Positions 10,330-21,411 of a stretch of DNA of 64,000 bases are shown piece after piece (position 1 is the stretch's first letter; each line of letters starts with the position of its first letter). Location: contig OZ020485.1 in assembly GCA_963971405.1 (NCBI GenBank), forward strand, positions 49,163,469 through 49,227,468, read 5' to 3'. Under the pieces are notes generated by a model, which was not told the DNA's origin, ran no database searches, and worked only from the letters and a program-made list of their open reading frames with translations. A program made the translations under genes and the position numbers. This stretch comes from Psococerastis gibbosa. Its lineage: Eukaryota; Arthropoda; Insecta; Psocodea; Psocidae.

Positions 10330-10829
10330 ACGCTAGGTCAAACCGATGTCACGCTACGATCTACAGTAGATTACGACGTGAAATATAGACGTACAGCTTC
10401 CATACTCCAGAAAGTGTGCAGCGAGCTGCCTTCTATACAAATTTCAGCGGAAGTAGCCGAAAAGTTTAGAGAAATCCAATTGGCTGATTCTACTTTCTAC
10501 AAGAAAGGACCGATTGATTTTTTACTCGGAGTGCAAGCCTACTCTGAGCTGCTCGACTTCACACAGCCTAACCATATGCAAGGCACTCCCATGGCGTGCA
10601 AAACCAAGTTAGGCTGGATTATTTTGGGAACAGTCCCAGCGAGTGTTGCCACGCAATCCTCTCGTACTGAGGTTTCGCTGCTGGTTCAAAACCCAGCAGT
10701 CGAAGACGCCTTATCTAGGTTCTTCGAAGTAGAGGAAATCTATGAGCATCCTAGTCCTCTTAGTCCCGAGGAACAACTGTGTCTACATACTTTTCAAAGT
10801 TGAAAGTCTAGAGACGCGGTAACTGGACG
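10330..10829 (+). pseudogene. pol: BEL/Pao pol, protease to RT linker, up to the Harbinger
   Basis: The open frame 10378-10803 holds the end of the retropepsin region (GVQAYSELL, then TKLGWIILG, typical of Pao linkers). An in-frame TGA at 10801-10803 interrupts it. The frame then continues to 10829, where the Harbinger cuts it, and resumes in frame at 15436 once the element and one TTA are removed. Confidence 0.75.
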
Positions 10830-10832
10830 TTA

Positions 10833-10865
10833 AAGCCCCCACACACGATGCTTCCGGGAATGCCA
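10833..10865 (+). repeat. Harbinger left terminal inverted repeat
   Basis: 33 bp, complementary to 15396-15428. Next to it are short repeated GGAATGCC / GGCGTGGC motifs that may be transposase-binding sites. Confidence 0.9.
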
Positions 10866-10944
10866 CGCCAGGAATGCCATTCCCGGCGTGGCGTGGCACG
10901 GATTTTTGGGCCCACAGACGATGCGGCCGGGCATGTCACAAAAA

Positions 10945-12759
10945 ATGGCGGACCCGGACCAAAGGCGTAATAAGTTGTTGTTATATTCTGTAATTGTATT
11001 ATGTGTAAAATCGAAAAGGAATAGACAGAAATGGACCAAAGGTTGGTACCAGCAGCGGCACATCTTGTCGCACAGCAATTTAATGAAGGAGTTGTTGTTT
11101 GAACCAAACGATTGGCAAAACTATATGAGGATGTCGGAAGAAGCCTTTCGAAGTCTTTTATTACTCATAACTCCCTATATTGAAAAGAAGGACACGGTTA
11201 TGAGGCAAGCAATTCCACCGAATGAGAGGCTGAGTGCAACACTGCGGTTTCTAGCTACTGGTATGACCTATGAAGAGTTAAAATTTCCTACAGCCATCTC
11301 ATCGCAGTCATTGGGGGAAATAATACCTGAGACTTGCAAAGCCATACTCACTGTCTTGAGAGATTATTTGAAGGTAATTTTTTTATCTATGTAGATAGCC
11401 TACCACTTATATATAGCCTATAATTTTTTTATCTGTGTAGATAGCCTACCACTTATATATAGCCTATACCTACGTAGACATATTCTATAGGCCTATGTAT
11501 CTACTTGGCACTATCGGTATTGGCAGATTTAAATGTTTCATTCACGATTCATCACACTTCAGATGCCTGACACAGAGGAGAAGTGGAAGAAAATTGCTAA
11601 GGACTTTGAGCTACGTTGGCAGTTTCCACACTGCTTGGGTGCGATAGGTAAGTAGTAAGTACATACTACTGTACGTATACCTACCTACCTACTATCTGTT
11701 GTTTGGGCTGCTAAACTACGGCGGACTGCACCGCCTCAACCTTGCCGGCTCGCTTAGCTACAATTTTATTATTACGCTAGGTACGATACTTTAATATGTT
11801 ACTTTACCATTAATTAAATTATAATTATAATAATAATAATAATACGTGTATTTAACAAAAACAAAAAAAAAACATTTCACATTCTTCTAATAACCGGTGC
11901 CACAAAGCCAATAAAGGCGCGTTGGGATCACCGCACAATTCATTTCATTATGTTAGTTTTTTAATCTGTATCAGTGAGTAGACTTAAAATATAGTTCTTA
12001 ATTGCAGACAATGTAATATTTTCTAGGTATTCTAGTATCATGCCTCATGCCCATTAATTTATTTCAGATGGGAAACACGTGAAAATCGTCCCCCCTCGCG
12101 ACAGTGGGTCATTTTATTGGAATTACAAGCATTTTCATAGTGTAGTCCTCATGGCTTGTGCTGATGCTAACTACAAAATAATTTGGTGCGAGGTCGGGGT
12201 CAATGGCAGAATCTCAGATGGCGGTGCAATTAGGGCTACAGAATTCTACGATAAACTATGTTCGAAGAATTTATCGATACCCTGTGCCGAAACTTTGCCA
12301 GGAACGGAGAAGATCCTGCCATATGTCTTTGTCGGCGATGAAGCTTTTGCTATGAGAGCAGATCTACTGAAGCCATACAGTCAGAAATCCCTTTCACCAG
12401 ATAAGCGTGTCTATAACTATCGATTGTCACGAGCGAGGAGAATTATTGAAAACGTTTTTGGAATTATGTCTAATCGCTTCAAAATCTTACAAACCGCTAT
12501 AAACTTGAGCATAGAGAAGATTGACCTCGTAGTGCTGACAATATGTGCCCTGCACAACTTTTTAAGGTGCGAGAGTGCAAGGTATTGCACTAGCGAAGAT
12601 GAGAGCTTGGATGATTTTTATGACGAACTCACTCCTCTTCAACTCCAATCTCATGATCACAACCCAAGCAGTGACGCTAAGCGAATTCGAGAGACTTTCA
12701 AAGAATATTTCAATGACGAAGGAGCAGTTGATTGGCAAGGAAATTATGTAGGCCTATAG
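10945..12759 (+). CDS. Harbinger transposase (DDE_Tnp_4 family), three exons
   Basis: Exons 10945-11373, 11563-11647 and 12068-12759 join in frame to about 401 codons, the normal size for PIF/Harbinger (HARBI1-like) transposases. Introns begin GTAATT and GTAAGT and end CAG. I chose the ATG at 10945 (A at -3); upstream in-frame alternatives are at 10933 and beyond. Exon 1 holds the N-terminal helical region (WQNYMRMSEEAF, RLSATLRFLATGMTYEEL). The DDE core has the first Asp split across the exon 2/3 junction before GKHV, the second in FVGDEAFA, and the Glu in RRIIENVFGI, so the triad looks intact. It would cut and paste the element at TTA sites, normally together with its MADF partner. Splicing is inferred from sequence only. 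Confidence 0.85.
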
Positions 12760-12947
12760 TCTTATTACAAATGAATTGAGTTTTATTGTGTACTTAAATT
12801 AAAAATTTTGGCTTCTTTGTTTTGACAATTTCTATTTAACCGTAATCACAAATGCATTTAAAAAATCAAATTTTACTAGAAATAAACTGTGACGGAATTT
12901 TTTAGTACAATTCATGAAAAATCCATTAATTAACAAACAAAACCTCA

Positions 12948-15126
12948 CTATTGAGGAAGCTCTTCTTCACAGTAGACTATTTTTGGGTTGCCACCAGCAT
13001 TAATTGAAGCGTCGGGCTTCAACAGATTGAGCTCTGCTCCAAACAAAACATCTGTTATTAACTTTTGGGCTATTGTGTTTTGCATGGGCTCAAGCTGGGA
13101 AAGCTTTGTAGCCACATACTGCCCAAAGTTCTCAAACATACTAACAGCTGGGGGAGCAGGAGCAGGCTTCTGCAATTGCTCTGCTATGATTTTTAACAAG
13201 TCATCAGGTTTATATTTCCTTTTCGGAGTCGGAGTTGATACATTCGGTAGTCGAGTTGGGGTTAACGTAGTCGGTTGTAGATATGATATGGGAGAACCAA
13301 CTGCATTGTCTTCGTATCCATCCAATATATGTTCTATTGAGCTTGAAGGACGTCCTTCCTCGTCCCTTGTGAAAAGAAGAAGATCATAATACCACAGCGT
13401 CGGCTTGTATACTTCGTCCGTACCCATTCCAGAATGGATGGAAGCTTGGACCTACAACAAATATTCCATCTGATTAAGGTTTTGCCATATACAGTCGAGT
13501 TAGCCTGGTTTCTTCAGTATACAGTATTTGTCAAACCATTTTTACATAGAAATTCATTAAGAATAAAATGTTTGGGACTTTGGGTTCTTGTAATTATTCA
13601 CTATTATTAACACTAAACATAAATGTAACAGCAAAGGCTTTCACGGCCTGAGTCGAATGAAGAACCAGTTGAATCCGGGCTGATGGGCCGTGGTCGAAAT
13701 GAAAGCGAACTTCCAAGCGTTTCGTGAATATCTGCGGTCGACATCTTCAGTGGAACTGGGTAGACTTCTAATAAGATTATATCTCGGAGGCTCATCAGCG
13801 ACTGTTCGCTTTCATTTTGACCACGGCCCATCAGTCAGTTGTGATTTATTTACGTACCCAGGAGCGTCCCCCCCCCCCCAAATAGTTTAGTTTCTCTCGA
13901 AGGTTGGTAATTCCGAGTTGGCCAATTGGGCAAATTGAGGATGGCCATAAATAATTCATTGCTATAGGCAGTTGGATAATTGCAATTATGACTAGCTACA
14001 TGAACGCAGGATAAGCATTAAGCAATAAGCAGAATTACCTACAAGTAGGCACCTTTTTTAAGTGCTTCAGCATTCTCATTGTGAATAATTTGCTGAGCCA
14101 GGCTTGAGCACCATGCAATCGAAAATTGCTGAATACACAAATAAGCCAGACTTAGCTAATTGGCTACTAAGTCTAAATCAGTAGTCAGTAATCGTTTGGC
14201 CGTCGCCGTGAGTTTTATCTTGGTTATTAAATTTATAGTAGGCTATCCCTCTTTTGTTTGTTGATACCCTCCTGAAGAAGTTTGTGTTTTTCTGGATCTG
14301 TGTGTTATGGTGAATGATGTGAATTAGAAACAGGATACTTTTGGATATAAATCATAGCAACGCAACGCAGCCTGAGGTGGTAAGTTATTGTTACATCAGA
14401 TACCAATGGCCCTATAAGTTATTTTGGGCAGAATACAAAAGAATTAGCCATTGGGGTTCACCACATTTGAAAGTCAATTTCATTTATTTATGTCGAGTCT
14501 CAAACCTCGGTACCTACTTATTTATAAGCAATTTACGTAAACCTTACAATTAATAATGTTGCATTACGTCTTATTAGTTTCACTGTCCATAGTACAAGAT
14601 TATTGCTTATACTATGTATAATTTGTGTATGATAATTAATCCAATTACTGTATTTAGAATATTGAGTTGGAATATTGGCATGCCAGAGTTTGCAAATCGC
14701 TGGTCCTCTTCATAGCAACAACAATCTTTAATTCCAACAATAAAATAAAACAATTACAGTTTGTGACAATTTACGCTACATACCGCAATGTACTAGCGCG
14801 CGCATAGGCTACGCCCACTCCAATAACCATGTCAGTGCAAATAAATTAGGTACCTTGTCAATAAAAAAGTATTTACTTACAGCGAAAAGTTTTATACATA
14901 CCTTTCTATGCTCCTTCCTAAAGGAGTTCTTCATCGAAGCAATTTTTGCTTTCACCTCCTTGATGCCAGCTGTTGGCTGCAGCTCATTCAAAATCAGCGC
15001 TAAAATTCCATACGCCTCATTCTTTTTATTTTTGTCATGATAAGACGAATTTTTAATTTCCCATAGGCAAGGGTACTGACGATATTTCTCAATGAATCGA
15101 GTTAAAATTTGACGTTCTAGATCCAT
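12948..15126 (-). CDS. Harbinger MADF-domain accessory protein, two exons
   Basis: Exon 1 is 14902-15126 (ATG at 15124-15126) and exon 2 is 12948-13451; they join in frame to about 242 residues. Exon 1 gives most of a MADF (Myb/SANT-like) DNA-binding domain: IEKYRQYPCLWEIKNSSYHD, later SMKNSFRKEHRK. The domain finishes in exon 2 at TDEVYKPTLWYYDLLLF. The C-terminus is Pro/Thr-rich and ends with a Gln-rich helix. In this transposon group the second protein helps bring the transposase to the nucleus and to the ends. The 1450-bp intron (donor GTATGT, acceptor TTGTAG) contains a small foldback repeat. Confidence 0.8.
13618..13842. repeat. Small foldback repeat (MITE-like), copy 1
   Basis: Inverted arms at about 13679-13710 and 13803-13834 (GCTGATGGGCCGTGGTC and complement) with a loop of about 90 bp. 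The flank 13620-13665 (TGTAACAGCAAAGGCTTTC...) reappears, inverted, at 63555-63598 next to the same arms. It lies in the MADF intron, so it arrived after or with the Harbinger. Confidence 0.7.
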
Positions 15127-15395
15127 TTCCGAATTTAAACAAAATAAAATAAATAATAAAAATTTAAATAAACAAACAACAACGCTGTTCTAATGGCACG
15201 TTTTCTCATCAACACCTTCGCAATTTAGAAATTTTATGCAACAAGGAGCTAAGTGCAAACTCTCGCCCCTTGGCGTGGACTCTCGGAATTCCATTGAAAC
15301 CGAAATCCTGGGATTTCAAATTCAGGAATGACAACAGTCCAAGACTGGCATTCTTGTACACACACGATACGTCCCGGACTGCCAACTCCCAAAAC

Positions 15396-15432
15396 TGGCA
15401 TTCCCGGAAGCATCGTGTGTGGGGGCTTTTTT
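15396..15432 (-). repeat. Harbinger right terminal inverted repeat
   Basis: Complement of 10833-10865, followed by four extra T before the TTA target copy, probably by slippage. Confidence 0.9.
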
Positions 15433-15435
15433 TTA

Positions 15436-18400
15436 CACTGTGCCAATGCTTCTTAAGCCAGGCCATGACAAAGCTTCTTTGTTCAATCGTACGTCAACTA
15501 TTCACAACTATTACAATCTGGAAAAGAGATTAGTACGTAACCCTACGCTACATACGGCCTATCATGCATTTATGAATGAGTATTGTTCTCTTTAACATTT
15601 GAGGCCGATGAATAGTGATGAGCATCCTGCTGATTACTTGTTACCACAACTCTGCGTCCAGAAAGACACCTCGTCAACAACGAAAGTGAGGGTGGTTTTC
15701 AATGCGTCTCACAAAGGTACCACTAATTTATGTCTCAACGATATTATTATGGCCGGACCAAAGATGCAGCCTCCACTCACCGCAATTCTGCTGAACTTTC
15801 GAGTGCCAGAAGTGGCGCTAATAGCCGATTGCAAAATGCTGTACAGACAGATACTGTATGAAAAGGATGAATGCCAGCACGTTCATACGTTATACAGAAA
15901 ACGTCCCGACGAGCCACTCCAAGAGATGGTACACATGAGGGTCGTGTATGGAATCAAGAGCAGTAGTTTTCTAGCTCAGGCATGCCTGGTGGATCTCGCC
16001 GACACAGACGGTAAGGATTTCCCGCTGGCAGCCGCGGCGCTGAAAGAGCAAACTCTCATGGATGACGTAATCAGTGGAGCTACAAGCATCGCTCAGGCTA
16101 AAGAGCTGCGAAGTCAGCTCATCAATCTGCTTGCCAGAGGGAGATTTGAGCTCCGGAAGTGGGCGTCGAGCCATGCAGAGGTAATAGCGGACGTGTCAGC
16201 AGCTGACCGTGAGAAACCGCTATGCTTTGACTCAGGAGATCCGGTATTCAAGATTCTCGGACTCCTATGGGTACCACAATCCGATTCATTTTGTTTTAAA
16301 GTTCAAAACTTTGTCGAAAAGGCTACTAAACGTACGATTCTAGGTTATCTAGCCCGAATATTTGATCCTTTGGGGTTTCTCGGACCTTGTGTGTTTTACG
16401 CCAAGCGCATTATTCAGCAGCTCTGGGTTCAAAACCTGGACTGGGACGAGGAACTAGGACCAGATATGCAGCAGAAGTGGAACGCATTTCTCGACTCAAT
16501 TCAGTGCCTGGCGCAGATCAAGATTCCCCGATGCTTGCACGTCAGTGATGCAAATTTATCTATAGCTGGTTATTGTGATGGATCTAGTTACGGCTATGCT
16601 GCATGTATTTATGCTATAGTAGCTCGGGGTAACCAAACAACGAGTCATCTTTTGATGTCAAAATCAAGGTTAGCACCATTGAAGAACGTTCAGAGTATAC
16701 CACGCATAGAATTGCTGGGACTGCATTTGCTGTGTCAGCTACTGGACCATGTTCTTCAAGCCATGCCGGCGTTCTCCAGTAACTCTCCAGTGCTGTTTAC
16801 AGACAGTCAAGTTGTCTTGGCCTGGATAAAAACTGTACCAAGTGCGCTAAACGTTTTCGTTGCTAATCGATGTGTATACATACAGAACATTTCTAGAAAA
16901 TATTCTGCTGAGTATAGACATGTGTGTTCGGAACTGAATGCTGCTGATCCATGTTCCAGAGGGCTTGTTCCACAACAGCTCATTCACCATCCCCTATGGT
17001 GGGCGGGACCACCGTACCTTTGTCACCCGAAGAGTTCGTGGCCTGCAATACCCATGGCGAATATAGTGGAAATACCAGAACTGAAAAAAGTAACTCTCGC
17101 GGTTCAGTCCACCGAAGAAGAGAGTTCAATCGTCAACTGTATGGAAAATTTCTCATCCTTTCCGCGCTTGCTTCGCGTTTTTGCGTATGTTCTACGTTTT
17201 GGGACGAGTCGTAAGAAAGGACGTAAATATGGCCCGCTAACATGCAGCGAGTTAGAAAATTCATTAAAACATTGTGTTAAGGTGTTCCAAAAAGCCGACA
17301 AGCTTAATGTCAAAGCCAAGCGCTTGTTAAAGCTTTCACCCTTTGAAGATGAAGGACTTATACGAGTAGGTGGGCGCTTACGCCACGCGAAGGTTCCCCG
17401 AGCCGTGAAGCATCCTTTAGTGCTTACTAAGCAGTGTCATTTATCAAGATTAATTTGTGATTATTATCACCGTTTATTGCTTCATGCTGGACCTCGCACT
17501 ACTCAGAGCTTCATACAGAGGAAATTTTGGATTCTGAGTGCTCATTCTCTAATTAGGCAGCGCATTTATCGCTGTATTAATTGCCATAGGTTTGATTCTC
17601 GGCCAATCAATCCGTTCATGGCAGATCTGCCCCCAGATAGGGTGTCAGAATCGCATCCGTTTCAAGCAGTCTCAACTGATTTCGCTGGATGGTTCGATAC
17701 TCGATGCAATACGCTCCGGAGAAGTGTCAAGATGAAAAGCTACATGTGCATTTTCGTGTGCTTAAGTTCCAAGGCTGTTCACATTGAAGCCGTTAGTGAG
17801 CTAACAACGCCTGCGTTTCTAGCTGCGTTTCAGAGATTCTTATCTCGAAGAGGGTTGCCTACGGACGTGTATTCCGATCACGGGAAAAATTACGTGGGTG
17901 CTGATCGATATTTACGAGAGTGTTCGGATTTTTTGCGGCAAAACCAACAGGAAATACACACGGCTGCAGGAGCATTGTCCATTCATTGGCATTTTACTCC
18001 GGCGCCTTTGGCTCCACATTTTAATGGGTTGGCGGAATCCGGAGTCAAATCTGCAAAGAGGCTTATCTATCGGCAGCTACTTAATCAAATCTTGACGTTC
18101 GAAGCTTTTACTACGTTTCTCACACGTGTAGAAGCAGTGTTGAACAGTCGTCCGTTAGCTTTTAATGCCGCATCCCCCATAGACAATGTTGATGTGCTGA
18201 CAGCGGGACACTTGCTCATTGGGAGGCCGCTGATCGCCCCGCCTGAAGCCGAAGGAGTGGCTACTTCATCTATTAGTCAACAGTGGGAGAGGGTTCAATT
18301 GCTGACGAAGACATTTTGGCGTCGTTGGGCATCAGAATATTTAAACACTCAAATCCAGCGAGGCCGTTGGACTCAACTCACATCAGCGCCGAAGATCGGA

Positions 18401-18580
18401 CAGTTAGTGTATATAACTGATCTTTCTACTTCTTGTTTGTCCTATCCAATAGGACGAGTGATCGAACTGATAAGTGGTCGCGACAGTGTCGTGCGCGTTT
18501 GCGTCGTTAAGACATCGGGTGGACTATATACTCGGGCAGTGCATAGGTTGGTTGCTGTGCCTACAGAGCTAGACGCGTAG
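15436..18580 (+). pseudogene. pol: BEL/Pao pol: RT, RNase H, integrase
   Basis: The frame is open from the Harbinger scar to an in-frame TAA at 15593-15595, then for 993 codons to 18580. RT: VRVVFNASHKGT, then DCKMLYRQI (motif A) and MDDVISG (motif C, with Leu where Tyr or Phe is usual). RNase H: CDGSSYGYAACIY, IPRIELLGLHLL and FTDSQVVLAWI. Integrase: an H-H-C-C zinc finger ending CINCHRF, then the D,D,E residues in STDFAGW, YSDHGKNYVGAD and NGLAESGVKSAKR. The C-terminus (GHLLIGRPL, then VVRVCVVKT) is typical of Pao. Apart from the stop the region looks recently intact. Confidence 0.88.
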
Positions 18581-18639
18581 AGACTATACCGCGTCAACAG
18601 ACATTTATTTATTGGGTTATTTTCCCGCCTCTACGTGCA

Positions 18640-18655
18640 GGAAAATGGTGGGCGG
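18640..18655 (+). promoter_or_regulatory. BEL/Pao polypurine tract
   Basis: GGAAAATGGTGGGCGG lies directly before the right LTR and fits a plus-strand primer site. Confidence 0.65.
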
Positions 18656-18809
18656 TGTACAAAATATTATGTAATAAACTTCTGAGTTTGAATTGCGCGC
18701 CATTCAGATAGCAGAAGATTATGATGAATCGCGCATGCTCATTACAGTCCATTTTTCGAAGAGAGAAGGTAAGGGCATGTGTCTCCCTTTCAAACTTTTT
18801 CATATTTCA
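18656..18809 (+). repeat. BEL/Pao 3' LTR (154 bp)
   Basis: Matches 8726-8879 except at two positions. Followed by target duplication TAGGG at 18810-18814. Confidence 0.92.
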
Positions 18810-18845
18810 TAGGGTTAGCTTCGGTGGTGGCGGTAAATTGTTCAT
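18810..18845 (-). pseudogene. Start of the Gypsy gag interrupted by BEL
   Basis: ATG at 18843-18845 begins a proline-rich N-terminus (NNLPPPPK) that continues, across the BEL and one copy of TAGGG, into the minus frame ending at 8571. This shows the BEL entered a Gypsy gag near its start codon. Confidence 0.7.
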
Positions 18846-18879
18846 TTCATTTGTTCAGAATCTATTTGCAACACCTACA

Positions 18880-19383
18880 AAAATATACATAAGCAAGACA
18901 GACCCACACATCAACACAACACTAGGTACAAACAAACAAACCCACTATCCATACAAACGGTCTCGACAAGCTACACGCAAAAGCAAACCTCTTATATAGG
19001 CAAAAAGTACTATAATAAACTTCCTCTGAAAATAAAAAACCAAACAAACTATAAAGTATTTAGAAAAAATATCAAAAAATGGCTTCTTGATCTCGAAATT
19101 ACATAATAAAAAATAATAATAATTACAAATAAATAAATAATAATAATCTTCCATATATCACCAACACACACATATACACACACCACTACACTTACATACA
19201 TATTCACTATATTTTTAAACTTGACACAAATGTTGTATTTTAACTGCATGCATTCATTGTATATACTAGTATTTTAGAATATTGTAAAATTTCCACCCTA
19301 AAACGGGCCTAGCCCATAGGGAAGTGACAAAAAACTGTAAAAATTTTATTTTGGAAATAAATTTTGATTGATTGATTGATTGA
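18880..19383 (+). mobile_element. LINE 3' end with GATT-type tail
   Basis: A short frame to a stop near 19107 encodes a LINE C-terminus (YYNKLPLKIKN, then FRKNIKKWLLD), preceded by a frameshift. An AT-rich 3' untranslated part follows and ends with a (TTGA)n tail at about 19363-19383. Strongly 5' truncated. Its left edge is not sharp. Confidence 0.6.
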
Positions 19384-19754
19384 TATTGAATGAGCATGAA
19401 CCGCTTGCATCATTACAGCAGATGTCTGTAGATCCGATGACGGATAATGTGTGGATGAATAAATTGCGTATGAGCCCACGCCCATCTTTAATGGATTTAC
19501 CTGGTATGGACAGTATTAAATGTTCGGGGGGCATAACAACATGCAATAAATTCTGCAAGGCCCCGAATTGCGAAATTTATATACTGTTCGAAGAAATTGT
19601 GAGACCCTGCGACGTGTCTCACATGGAGTTGTCTGAAAATTATTGCCTATATAACATAGATGGAAGTTGGAAGTGGGGGTGGACTTTACCCTGGCATATT
19701 AACGAGACAACTCCGAAGAATATTAAAATAAAAAGAAAGTACTCTTGCAATTAA
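19384..19754 (+). CDS. Unrecognised ORF truncated by the LINE tail
   Basis: About 120 codons open from the LINE tail to TAA at 19752-19754. The product is Cys- and Trp-containing (CSGGITTCNKFCKAPNC, then WKWGWTLPW) and ends in a basic stretch. Its natural start is missing. A pyrimidine tract with TTATTTCAG follows at about 19803-19819, so an intron between it and the next frame is possible. It may be the leftmost surviving Polinton gene or an unrelated gene; I cannot assign it. Confidence 0.3.
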
Positions 19755-19827
19755 CGTGGTCGACAAAATAAATTAAATGTAACTAGAAACGTTCCAGTCA
19801 CAATTTTTTCTTATTTCAGATATATAC

Positions 19828-20894
19828 ATGAAATTTGATGTATTTATTAATAAGCCGTGGAAGACAGACTGGGCATGCAATGCCGCCATGAAAAACATCT
19901 TCACTTCGTACCAGAAGGTACTTAGTAGTATCGAACGTGACATACGGACAGTACTAACAAACAATAAAAATGACATTTTTGAAATAGTCAAAAACGAGTT
20001 ATGGCGCAATAATTGTGTAAAGTTTTACTTAACTTTAGAAGTGGAATTTCTTAAATAGTCCAAATTGGACGAACCCCCAATAGTAGCTCATTTTTGTAGT
20101 AAAATTGTAACCTGTTTAAATTCCCAAAATTTTGACAATGATTTTGAAAATGCTATTGTTAAAATAGAAACGTCTTCTGATGCATTCAATGCAAAAGGAT
20201 CGGGCTATGTGATTGACAAAATCAGGTCAATAATAGTTAATTTGGCTAAGTATAAGCCTTTTAAAGGATCATGTCATTTATTTGATTTGCCTCGACCTGT
20301 AAAGCAAAGTCGATCAATTCGTGATATAACGATTAAAGGAATGGATCAACAAAATGAATGTTTTTTCTATGCATGTGCAGCAGGGTTACAAAATTATAAG
20401 GGTAAAAACTCATCTTTATCACATATATATGAAAAAATGCGTAGAAGCTTAAATACTGATATTATACCGTGTCCGGTTCCTCTAGATGAAAGGATCATTA
20501 AAAAGTTTGCAAATCAAAATAATATGACTATTAATGTGCTAATATACGAAGGTGGTGATTATTATCCCTTTATTATATGTGCCGACATTATTAATAAAGA
20601 GCGACATGTAAATCTAATGTACATATCTGCCCCGCCCTCCCACGAAAGTCGAGTAGGACATTATTGTTTAATTAATGATGTTGACAAATTATTGTGCAAA
20701 AAAGAACATGATCATAAATTAAAACACTGTCTGAGGTGTTTTCAAGGTTTTAAAACAGAAAAATTGTATTTACGTCATGTAAGCTTATGTGATAAAAATG
20801 AAATTCAACGTATTACAATGCCTAAACCCGGGAAAAATATAATGTCTTACGATAACAATAAATACAGCTATAAAACTATTCTCAATAATATTAG
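19828..20894 (+). pseudogene. polB: Polinton PolB, N-terminal region (block 1)
   Basis: One frame is open from about 19828 to the Gypsy insertion, broken by a TAG at 20056-20058. The second half (from about 20340) contains NECFFYACAAGL and later GHYCLIND, a Cys/His arrangement found in the N-terminal extension of Polinton polymerases and possibly a papain/OTU-like fold (inference). A Cys/His zinc-finger-like stretch follows (HCLRCFQGF ... HVSLC). The block ends at the ATTAG target copy of the Gypsy. A one-base frameshift lies near this point relative to block 2. Confidence 0.75.
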
Positions 20895-21063
20895 TGTATT
20901 GTTTATATAAATTATTATAAATTTATATAAATTAAACAATTAGTCAATAATAGTCGTTTATTACAAAAAACGTTCACTAGGATGCTAACACAAACAGTAT
21001 GATGGGGCCGCCATCATGACATAGACTGGTGGCGTCATCTAGCGTCGACTGCCCGACGCTACA
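20895..21063 (-). repeat. Gypsy 3' LTR (169 bp)
   Basis: Matches 24785-24933 with two visible substitutions and a 20-bp AT-rich duplication near 20912-20931. In element direction it is preceded by AGTATAGGGG (21064-21073), a short purine-rich primer tract. Confidence 0.9.
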
Positions 21064-21178
21064 CCCCTATACTTAAAAGTTAAATATACCCTACACCCTA
21101 TACTTAAAAGTAAAACCCTTATACCCGTCTTTAAAGTACAAAAAGAGAATTAAACATTAAACACTAAAACAAAAGCTT

Positions 21179-21400
21179 TCAGGAAACGTAATCTTCCAAA
21201 TATGCTGGTGGCATACGGACCCTCTGTGACCTGCGAAGTGCAGGCGACATCATAACCGGATCATCACCACTGCCCACAGCGTCAGGGACCGGTTGCTGGA
21301 AATCCGGTTGCAACTGGGACGCAGTTGCTTGAGACACAACGGTACACGGGGCTGCGCCAGGGAAATCAAACAAATCATCCCCCCCTCCTGGAGCTTGATT
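21179..21400 (-). pseudogene. Gypsy pol C-terminal remnant
   Basis: Encodes a Gln/Pro-rich tail ending RRSQRVRMPPAYLEDYV, the usual end of this Gypsy type. It is in another frame from the integrase core ending at 21412, and the roughly 150 residues that should lie between are missing. Confidence 0.6.
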
Positions 21401-21411
21401 ACGTGAGGGCC

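Larger units (their letters stand above)
10833..15432 (+). mobile_element. PIF/Harbinger DNA transposon, apparently complete
   Basis: A 4600-bp element with 33-bp terminal inverted repeats (10833-10865 and 15396-15428, starting AAGCCCCCACACACG) and four extra T on the right end. It is flanked by TTA (10830-10832 and 15433-15435), the three-base target expected for PIF/Harbinger. Removing it and one TTA restores the BEL pol frame. It carries the two expected genes, converging: a DDE transposase on plus and a MADF/Myb-like protein on minus. Both have consensus splice sites and no stops in the exons. Confidence 0.92.
8726..18809 (+). mobile_element. BEL/Pao LTR retrotransposon, split by a Harbinger
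   Basis: A full-length BEL/Pao element: left LTR, primer site, gag, protease, RT, RNase H, integrase, purine tract, right LTR. It is flanked by the 5-bp duplication TAGGG (8721-8725 and 18810-18814) and is inserted about 16 codons into a minus-strand Gypsy gag. Without the 4.6-kb Harbinger it would be about 5.5 kb. The coding region has one frameshift and two in-frame stops, so it is not autonomous now. Confidence 0.92.
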
